Shown here: one piece after another, positions 31,914 through 37,011 of the stretch
Numbering within the stretch: the first letter of the stretch is position 1
How the letters are laid out: each line of letters opens with the position of its first letter
Source: Nitrospira sp. UBA5698
GTDB taxonomy: Bacteria > Nitrospirota > Nitrospiria > Nitrospirales > Nitrospiraceae
Length of the DNA: 37,011 bases
Reading direction: 5' to 3'
Assembly (NCBI GenBank): GCA_002420115.1
Contig: DIHK01000063.1
Span: 114,501 to 151,511 of the forward strand
The notes under the pieces: generated by a model
Told to the model about the DNA's origin: nothing
The model's input: the letters and a program-made list of their open reading frames with translations, nothing else
Databases searched by the model: none
Made by a program: the position numbers and the translations under genes

Positions 31914-32429
31914 CTAATAGATTCGTGCTCCACGCGTGAGCCAGACCCCCCATAACTTCGAGTAGGCGTGGACCGTTTCCGTGACATCGCCAGCAGGAGT
32001 CACAACGGGGTGTCCTGTATTTACCCATTCAAAGATTCCGCCATAGACATTGACCACATTCGTATACCCATGCTGGCGCAGGTATTCGGCAATACGCTCA
32101 CTACGATACCCCACTGAACAATAAACGGCTATCGGGGTATGCTTTGCCATGCCGGTCAGCCGATCTAAGGAGAAGTCTTCATCACCCACCCAGATAGCTC
32201 CAGGAATATGGCTCACCTTGAATTCGCGGGAAGCGCGAGCATCAAGCAGATGAAACTCACCGGATGCGATCTGTTCGACTGAAACTGCCGGTACCTTGTG
32301 TGAGAGTAGGGTAGACAGCACCAAATCATAGGCCCTGTCGCTCACATGTCTGGTGGCCTGGAGATTGCGTCCCCATACGAGAAGCAAAAACCCAAGCAAG
32401 ACTAGTCCGATGATCAGTGGATAGCGCAT
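31914..32429 (-). CDS. Membrane-anchored rhodanese-like protein
   Basis: 171 residues from ATG 32429. N-terminal anchor YPLIIGLVLLGFLLLVWG, then a single rhodanese domain (about 47-150): FHLLDARASREFKVSHIPGAIWVGDEDF, active-site loop AVYCSVGYRS with Cys104, and YTNVVNVYGGIFEWVNTGHPVV. Catalytically competent by its Cys; such proteins transfer sulfane sulphur or handle sulphide in the envelope. An open frame extends 93 codons upstream of this ATG through the end of the SUI1 gene; that part is Arg-rich and antisense-like and is not counted. The C-terminus ends KLWGVWLTRGARIY. The last gene upstream (SUI1) ends 106 bases before it. Confidence 0.85.
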   Translation of the reverse strand: MRYPLIIGLVLLGFLLLVWGRNLQATRHVSDRAYDLVLSTLLSHKVPAVSVEQIASGEFHLLDARASREFKVSHIPGAIWVGDEDFSLDRLTGMAKHTPIAVYCSVGYRSERIAEYLRQHGYTNVVNVYGGIFEWVNTGHPVVTPAGDVTETVHAYSKLWGVWLTRGARIY

Positions 32430-32535
32430 TGGGACTCGATCACACAATTGATCACATGCATTGATAACCTTCGAGAAACAGTCGTGCTCCTCACCTGGAG
32501 AAATAGGAGGAACCCCGTCCAAAGGCGCTTGGCTA

Positions 32536-32931
32536 TTATCCTCCAGCGAGGACCGGCCGAAACCCTGCCTCGGCAAGAATGCGGGCGACGGCGTCACGCT
32601 GATCGCCTTGAATCTCGATTCGACCGTCCTTGACCGTTCCACCAGCGCCGCAGACTTTCTGCATCTGCTTCGCGAGCGCCTCCTTCTCCGCCTGGCCAAT
32701 CCCGACAAACCCTGTGATCACGGTGACGGTCTTTCCGCCACGGTGCGCCGTCTGCCGAATGATATCGACACGTCCACGATTCTTCTTGGGCAAGGCAGGC
32801 GCCGAAGCACTCTGATGAGGAGCAGCTTGGCTGAGTGAAGCTGTTGGCACTTGCACATGCTTCAGGGCGGCGAATGGGCTGGTCCATGAGATCGGCCCAC
32901 CGTCAGTAGGAAGGCGCTTCTTCTCTTTCAT
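32536..32931 (-). CDS. SUI1/YciH family translation factor
   Basis: 131 residues from ATG 32931, with CGGAG about 12 bases upstream. A variable N-terminal half (MKEKKRLPTDGGPISW...ASAPALPKK) precedes a SUI1 domain: VDIIRQTAHRGGKTVTVITGFVGIGQAEKEALAKQMQKVCGAGGTVKDGRIEIQGDQRDAVARILAEAGF. This is the bacterial homologue (YciH) of eIF1, which affects start-site selection fidelity in vitro. Cytoplasmic. It probably has its own promoter. Confidence 0.9.
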   Translation of the reverse strand: MKEKKRLPTDGGPISWTSPFAALKHVQVPTASLSQAAPHQSASAPALPKKNRGRVDIIRQTAHRGGKTVTVITGFVGIGQAEKEALAKQMQKVCGAGGTVKDGRIEIQGDQRDAVARILAEAGFRPVLAGG

Positions 32932-33064
32932 GTGGTCATTGCTCCGGGACAACCCTACAGGGTGGTGAGATATTCAACAAGGAACCATGGACATCCCTGT
33001 GGGGTACGCAAAAAGGCCTTCGTGCTCACCCGCCCACCCCTGCGCGCCGAGACGCACACGTCAC

Positions 33065-33204
33065 CGTTCAAGGCTGCAGCGAACGAAGCGGCGAATCGTA
33101 CTCTGCCCTGTACGTTGAGCCTCTGAGCGATGCGACCTGCCTGCGCGAAGCGCTTCGGCGAAGGCAGGGAACGCTGCTGGCGACCTTTCCCCTCATCCTG
33201 CTAG
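33065..33204. repeat. Palindromic repeat, family 2, copy E
   Basis: Shares with copy D (36457-36665) the block GC(C/T)GCAGCGA(G/A)CGAAG, GCGAATCGTACTC and TACGTTGAGCCTCTGAGCGA, and the right end CATCCTGCTAG. A GC-rich hairpin CCTGCCTGCGCGAAGCGC...GCGAAGGCAGG (about 33138-33168) is inserted relative to copy D. The left end is diverged and lacks the CTAG of copy D. The right-end CTAG (33201-33204) overlaps the TAG stop of the PilZ-fusion gene. Confidence 0.65.
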
Positions 33205-34151
33205 AAGGGTTTTGGCCTGTACCCATGATCATGGCCGGACTCATCCTCATGTCGGCTTCTCTCTCGTAGCTCCCGTTCCGTCTCCACACGATGCCGCTCT
33301 ACCGCAATCATTCGGTCGAGCTCTGCAAGGTGTTGCTCGGCAAAGGATGAGACCGCTCGTCGCTCATCTGTGAGCCAGTGCGTCAGCGACTCCTTCTTGA
33401 CTCGCCAGGCTTCCGCCAGGGCGAATTCACCGGAGACCAAAGCCATGTTCGGGCTATTGATGATGGTCCGAACCTCACCCATAATGCGATCGTCATCAGA
33501 AAAGCGCGACACAATCTCTTTCACGACACTGTCGGTAGATGTCGAACCAAGATAGTTCTGGAGCAGCGCCAGAGAGAAATCTGCTTCCTTGTCGCCACCA
33601 GCCTTCACCAACTCGCCGAGCGCAGCTGCGAAGTTAGGTGTACAGGTAGGAAACGCCCTGCTGAGCAGGCTCCCTCCTCGAAATCGGAATTCTGTAGGGT
33701 CTTGAGCGAACCATGCCAGACCCTTGCTGACGGCAAGTGTGGGATCTTTCGCCAGCACCGCTTCCAGTCCTTGGAACTCACATGGGATCAGCTCCCCCTG
33801 TGCATCGTCGTTCGTATCAGCCCCCTTGGCGAGTCGAGCCGCCACGACCTCTTTCAACCGCTGCCGTTCCGTCTCTCTGATGCGCACAAATGCCAGCCCG
33901 GCGCGGTCCTCATCCGCCCACTGCACATCGGCCCCATCAATCATCAGGGCCCACTCGAAGCCGGGGACTGCGATCCGCAGTGCTACCGAAAGACCAGGCA
34001 ACATGAGGAGTGGGCTTTCCAGTCGGCACCCGTTTTGTGACAGATCAAGCAGAACGCCAGTCCCTTCCGCCTCTACAGAGTCAGACACCATGGTACGAAA
34101 TTGCACCGCAACTCGGGGTTCAGTTCGCTGTTCCTTTACCTTTGGATTCAT
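33201..34151 (-). CDS. PilZ domain protein with long helical C-terminal module
   Basis: 316 residues from ATG 34151. N-terminal PilZ domain (about 5-110): QRTEPRVAVQFR (basic RxxxR-like motif) and LLDLSQNGCRLES (DxSxxG), so likely c-di-GMP-responsive. Residues about 115-300 form a mostly helical module: FAAALGELVKAGGDKEADFSLALLQNYLG, VVKEIVSRF-DDDRIMGEVRTIINSPNMALVSGEFALAEAWRVKKESLTHWLTDERRAVSSFAEQHLAELDRMIAVERHRVETERELRERSR. The GEF-x-AEAW-x-KKE-x-WL-x-D-x-FAE-x-LD-x-IA-E-R pattern resembles C-terminal helical (HEAT-like) regions I associate with large bacterial NTPase or TIR-type proteins, fused here to PilZ. No membrane segment. The TAG stop lies in the end of repeat copy E. Confidence 0.78.
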   Translation of the reverse strand: MNPKVKEQRTEPRVAVQFRTMVSDSVEAEGTGVLLDLSQNGCRLESPLLMLPGLSVALRIAVPGFEWALMIDGADVQWADEDRAGLAFVRIRETERQRLKEVVAARLAKGADTNDDAQGELIPCEFQGLEAVLAKDPTLAVSKGLAWFAQDPTEFRFRGGSLLSRAFPTCTPNFAAALGELVKAGGDKEADFSLALLQNYLGSTSTDSVVKEIVSRFSDDDRIMGEVRTIINSPNMALVSGEFALAEAWRVKKESLTHWLTDERRAVSSFAEQHLAELDRMIAVERHRVETERELRERSRHEDESGHDHGYRPKPF

Positions 34152-34420
34152 GACTGATCGACGCTCCGTTCTTCCATCACTGGGACTCCTTACGTTCCCT
34201 CACCATGAATCATGAGGGAAGGGACTTGTGCATATTCTCTCAATGAAGACTCACTGTGCATAGTGCCTTCAAGAGCGCATTATCCCGCGTAGCGGTGTCA
34301 CCCGGCAACAGCCCTTCGAGATACTGTCGTGGTTAATGCACTTGGAGTGAGCACTCAGGTGGCTAACCATGTAAGCGTTTGGAGGGCGTAACCTCTGCAG
34401 GAGATAGTGTTTCATTCAAC

Positions 34421-34996
34421 TTATAGTTTAGGTTTCTTACGTGTACCTATGGAACGAGAACGCGTAGGCAGGGCAATCACAATCCAACGAGAACCTTTAC
34501 GGTGGAGAACAGCGAGGGGGACCCCGGGTATGCCCGTCTCCCTGGCTAAAGCGATAGGCCGACGGCCGCTCTTTCTAGTTGTACCGATCGGAGTCACGAC
34601 AACTTCCACGCCTTCATCGATTCTGCTGCTCGGTGTGGCGCCCTCCTCATCTGTGTCGGCAGATATGGATGGCATCGGTCTCGCCTCAGCTTCCACATAG
34701 TGTACGGATACCTGCCAACGACTGTTCGTATTCGGCAAGGTGAACTCAACCGGTGTGAGGACGCAAATCTCTCTTCCGATCGCATCAATGGCCATGCCAG
34801 GACTCAGAGAGATGTGGGAGCCAGGAGTACGAACGGATACTGATAATCCTGAAATCACACCGTACCCATGCACGTGCAGGTTGCGAAATCGCTGTGTATC
34901 TCGAAGGTAATTCTGCTCGGCCAGAAAATCATCTGCGCTTAACAGCCGACCAGAGAAATAGTGTGTCCTCGAGAAATTCATCCGTCGAATGATCAT
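34421..34996 (-). CDS. Contractile-tail accessory protein (RYFDGRLL-type)
   Basis: 191 residues from ATG 34996, with GGAGGTGATG six bases upstream. The N-terminal part reads FSRTHYFSGRLLSADDFLAEQNYLRDTQRFRNLHVHGYGVISGLSVSV, matching the pattern (R/H)YF-G-LL-A-DF-EQ-Y-R-RN-HG-GV-GL found in proteins encoded in contractile injection system and phage-like tail clusters. A central domain with PGMAIDAIGREICV and a VHYVEAE strand follows, then a basic tail RSRSIGTRKKPKL. It lies 121 bases downstream of the tail sheath gene, on the same strand. Exact role in assembly is unknown. Confidence 0.7.
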   Translation of the reverse strand: MIIRRMNFSRTHYFSGRLLSADDFLAEQNYLRDTQRFRNLHVHGYGVISGLSVSVRTPGSHISLSPGMAIDAIGREICVLTPVEFTLPNTNSRWQVSVHYVEAEARPMPSISADTDEEGATPSSRIDEGVEVVVTPIGTTRKSGRRPIALARETGIPGVPLAVLHRKGSRWIVIALPTRSRSIGTRKKPKL

Positions 34997-35117
34997 GCAT
35001 CACCTCCGGCTGTGAGGAAATGAGTCTAGCGAAATTGAGGTAAGGATATCTCTACGCATTTCTAAAGAACTACTTTAAGAATAAGCTAAACGATGCCTGT
35101 CCATGAGCAGAACGCGT

Positions 35118-36314
35118 TCAGGGTAGGTAGTTGGCGGTCTCTTTCACAATTCGTACAATGATGAATTCAGCCGGCCTAATGGGTGCGATTCCGATGAGGC
35201 ATACCAATCGACCCTGCTCGAGATCCTGTTGGGTCATCGTTGTCTGATCGCATTTTACGAAGAAAGCTTCATCCGGCTTGATGCCCAACAGGGCGCCATG
35301 TTTCCACTGCTCATGAAGAAACTGTTCGACCACCTGTCGGACCTTCATCCACAGAGGCTCTTCGTTCGGCTCAAGGGCAACCCACGTGAGGCCCTCTCTG
35401 ATGCTTGATTCAAGAAAGAGGGCAAAGCGTCTGACGTTGAGATATTTCCATTCACTGCCGAGCTCATTATGACCATCCAAGGTACGTGCACCCCAGATAA
35501 CAACACGGTCCAGAACTGGCCGGAGACAATTAACACCTTGGCTGCTCAGGGAGGCGACGTCATCATCCGACATCATAAATCGTAATTTGGAGACACCCGC
35601 GACGGTCGCTTCTGTACCAGCAGGGGCCTTCCAGACACCGCGGGTTTCGTCTGTTCTTGCGATGAATCCTGCCACTGCCCCTGCTGGACCAATCAGGCGC
35701 AGGGCTCCGGTTATCACGGGATCATCGACCCAAATTCGAGGGAAATACATCATCGCATTGGCCGCAGGCCTCCCCAATGTATCCTGGGATGGTATAAGGT
35801 GATTGACGAACCCCTGCACCAGCGTTGAAGAAGCCGGTTTCCATTCAGCTGGCGGATCGATCAGCAGCATAGCTCGTCTCTCCTGGCAGTAGGCCAAGGC
35901 GTTCCGGTACGTCGCGATAGGGACATCTGCTCCCGGTGTGACTGGCGTGAGACACAGGAGATTGAACCGCTCCACTCGTTCAAGTGCATAGAGCCCGGTC
36001 TTTCGAGCACGTGAGCCGGGAAGGCCGGTCGTTCTCCTATGAGGGGAGGGGGCTCGAACACGGACAACGAGCGCCTGTTTCCCTCCGTTATCGAAGAACG
36101 CGCGTACGGTGCACCACAAGTCAGGTGCAGACGTGACCGAGCCGAAGTGTGATTCGAACTCGGTTAAACTCGTGATTGAGAGCGGAGAGTACAGTGGTCC
36201 TACTTGTGCAACTCCAACAAATGCTGTGACGGAAGTAGGAACTCCTGTAATTGGGTGAAGACCTTGAGAGGCTTCCTCAATGAACAGGCCTGGATGGGGC
36301 AATTCTCTTGGCAT
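35118..36314 (-). CDS. Phage tail sheath protein family
   Basis: 398 residues from ATG 36314. The start PRELPHPGLFIEEASQGLHPITGVPTSVTAFVG is the classic tail sheath N-terminus (PGVYIEE...I-GVPTSV-AFVG). The middle carries the variable insertion and GPAGAVAGFIARTDETRGVWKAPAG, and the C-terminus LGIKPDEAFFVKCDQTTMTQQDLEQGRLVCLIGIAPIRPAEFIIVRI is the conserved sheath end (GIAP-RPAEFI). Sheath subunits form the contractile outer tube of phage tails, R-pyocins and extracellular contractile injection systems. Length fits the short type. No tube, baseplate, ATPase or spike gene is seen in the window. Confidence 0.92.
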   Translation of the reverse strand: MPRELPHPGLFIEEASQGLHPITGVPTSVTAFVGVAQVGPLYSPLSITSLTEFESHFGSVTSAPDLWCTVRAFFDNGGKQALVVRVRAPSPHRRTTGLPGSRARKTGLYALERVERFNLLCLTPVTPGADVPIATYRNALAYCQERRAMLLIDPPAEWKPASSTLVQGFVNHLIPSQDTLGRPAANAMMYFPRIWVDDPVITGALRLIGPAGAVAGFIARTDETRGVWKAPAGTEATVAGVSKLRFMMSDDDVASLSSQGVNCLRPVLDRVVIWGARTLDGHNELGSEWKYLNVRRFALFLESSIREGLTWVALEPNEEPLWMKVRQVVEQFLHEQWKHGALLGIKPDEAFFVKCDQTTMTQQDLEQGRLVCLIGIAPIRPAEFIIVRIVKETANYLP

Positions 36315-36661
36315 CGGAGTGCCTGATGATGGTGAACGAGCCTGGGGGTATTCTACTGTTTCAGAGTTAGTTGGTCCATGGCGACACAGGAGAGAATATA
36401 TCGAGGTTGATGCGCAATGGGTCAGATGCGCGTGATAGCGTCACTACTCCTCTATGCTAGTAGGCTGTTGATAAACTATCTGGGACATAGTCCACTGCAT
36501 GAGAGTCGAGTGCCTGTAACGATCATGGGATGTCCCGCAGGATGGTCAAAATGGCCGTCCAGCGAGGCCGCAGCGAGCGAAGAGGCGAATCGTACTCCGC
36601 GCCGTACGTTGAGCCTCTGAGCGAGACGAGAACAAAGCCGGCGGACTTTTTCAACATCCTG
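36315..36661. other. Intergenic region filled mostly by repeat copy D
   Basis: 347 bases between sheath and HNH genes, both on the minus strand. About 200 bases of it are the family 2 repeat. The remaining 140 bases next to the sheath start should hold its promoter; no convincing boxes are seen, and the ribosome site of the sheath gene is weak (AGG eleven bases upstream). Confidence 0.5.
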
Positions 36662-36665
36662 CTAG
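36457..36665. repeat. Palindromic repeat, family 2, copy D
   Basis: A 209-base element bounded by CTAG on both sides. Left end CTAGTAGGCTGTTGATAAAC (36457-36476) and the reverse complement of the right end, CTAGCAGGATGTTGAAAAAG, match at 16 of 20 positions. Inside are the arms GCAGGATGGTCAAAATGGCC and the block shared with copy E. No transposase is encoded. CTAG on each side fits a 4-base target duplication of the type used by some IS5- and IS1182-like elements. The right CTAG overlaps the TAG stop of the HNH gene. Confidence 0.65.
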
Positions 36666-36991
36666 TCCTTGCGTTTGAGTAATTCGGCGAGACGGGCGAA
36701 GGGCGTGAAGGTTGACGGTCGTTCAGGCTCACGACTTCGTGCGGATTCACTCAGTTGGTCAGCCACCAGATACCGCTGGTGCTCATTGTCATGACAGTAG
36801 AGACATAGGAGTTCCCAGTTACTCCCGTCTGGTGGATTGTTGTGATGGTTGTGGTCTTTGTGGTGAACCGTGAGCTGGTTCAGCTTCTTGCCGTCAAAGT
36901 CTCGTCCGCAGTGTGCACAGACCCAGGGGAAGAGTTTCAGTGCGAGGGCTCGATAGTTCTGCTCGCGGTGATGCGGGATACTCCGTGCCAT
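36662..36991 (-). CDS. HNH endonuclease, YajD-like
   Basis: 109 residues from ATG 36991, preceded by CGGAGG five bases upstream. Zinc-ribbon HNH fold: CAHC (Cys25, Cys28), QLTVHHKDHNHHNNPPDGSNWELLCLYCHDNEH with the two His of the nuclease motif (43-44), the Asn/His stretch and the second Cys pair (Cys63, Cys66) before His67. The family is the HNH nicking or restriction-like nucleases of the YajD type. The basic C-terminus ends LLKRKD at a TAG contributed by repeat copy D. It is cytoplasmic; function unknown. Confidence 0.88.
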   Translation of the reverse strand: MARSIPHHREQNYRALALKLFPWVCAHCGRDFDGKKLNQLTVHHKDHNHHNNPPDGSNWELLCLYCHDNEHQRYLVADQLSESARSREPERPSTFTPFARLAELLKRKD

Positions 36992-37011
36992 GAGAGCCTC
37001 CGTTCGATCGG

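Noticed and set aside
32430..32708. 93-codon upstream extension of the rhodanese frame
   Set aside because: It is Arg-rich, antisense to nothing but overlapping the SUI1 coding region on the same strand in another frame, and the ATG at 32429 starts a proper membrane anchor.
33378..34040. A 220-codon plus-strand frame opposite the PilZ-fusion gene
   Set aside because: It is the antisense shadow of a clearly coding minus-strand frame and has no start signal or domain.

Overview
The window looks like a chromosomal stretch of a Nitrospira-type bacterium (Nitrospirota). This is inferred from gene content and family resemblance, not from a marker gene: a SmbP-like His-rich protein tail, a RuBisCO-like protein, a geranylgeranyl-reductase-type flavoprotein, a CreA protein, two PilZ proteins and dispersed palindromic repeats. 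There is no rRNA, tRNA or CRISPR array that I can see.

Layout. 1-2.1 kb is gene-poor and decayed: the tail of a SmbP-like gene, two copies of a palindromic mobile-repeat family, a 20-residue Lys/Ala-rich peptide gene, an orphan strong hairpin and the relic of a second SmbP-like gene. 2.1-10.1 kb holds housekeeping and envelope genes: secreted thermonuclease, HAD-like phosphatase, HflX, dienelactone hydrolase, membrane zinc protease, flavoprotein reductase, a signal peptidase I with an odd N-terminus and an odd catalytic residue, and an outer-membrane beta-barrel. 10.5-14.3 kb is a signalling block: one very large MHYT-PAS-PP2C-HATPase-STAS protein followed by a free STAS protein and a small lipoprotein. 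14.5-21.7 kb has a small ORF, tandem hairpins, a DEAD-box helicase, a RuBisCO-like protein, a DUF1232 protein and HrpB. 21.8-24.3 kb has a third repeat copy abutting an MFS transporter, then a TerC-family protein.

25.2-27.3 kb is a compact sigma-54 module: an enhancer-binding protein lacking a receiver domain, an AT-rich intergenic region with two near-identical 13-bp dyads, a consensus -24/-12 promoter and a small unknown gene. 27.5-33.0 kb is a minus-strand run of small mostly exported proteins (PilZ, three unknown secreted or lipoproteins, an anchored unknown, CreA, a Sel1-repeat protein, a rhodanese) and a SUI1/YciH factor. 33.2-36.3 kb, also minus strand, holds a PilZ protein with a long helical C-terminal module, a contractile-tail accessory protein and a tail sheath protein, with no tube, baseplate or ATPase gene in view. 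The window ends with an HNH nuclease gene. Members of a second repeat family sit exactly at the 3' ends of the PilZ-fusion and HNH genes, their CTAG ends supplying the TAG stop codons.

The most promising undescribed systems are the sigma-54 module at 25.2-27.3 kb and the orphan tail sheath pair with its PilZ-fusion neighbour at 33.2-36.3 kb. All family names come from reading motifs by eye; no database search was run.
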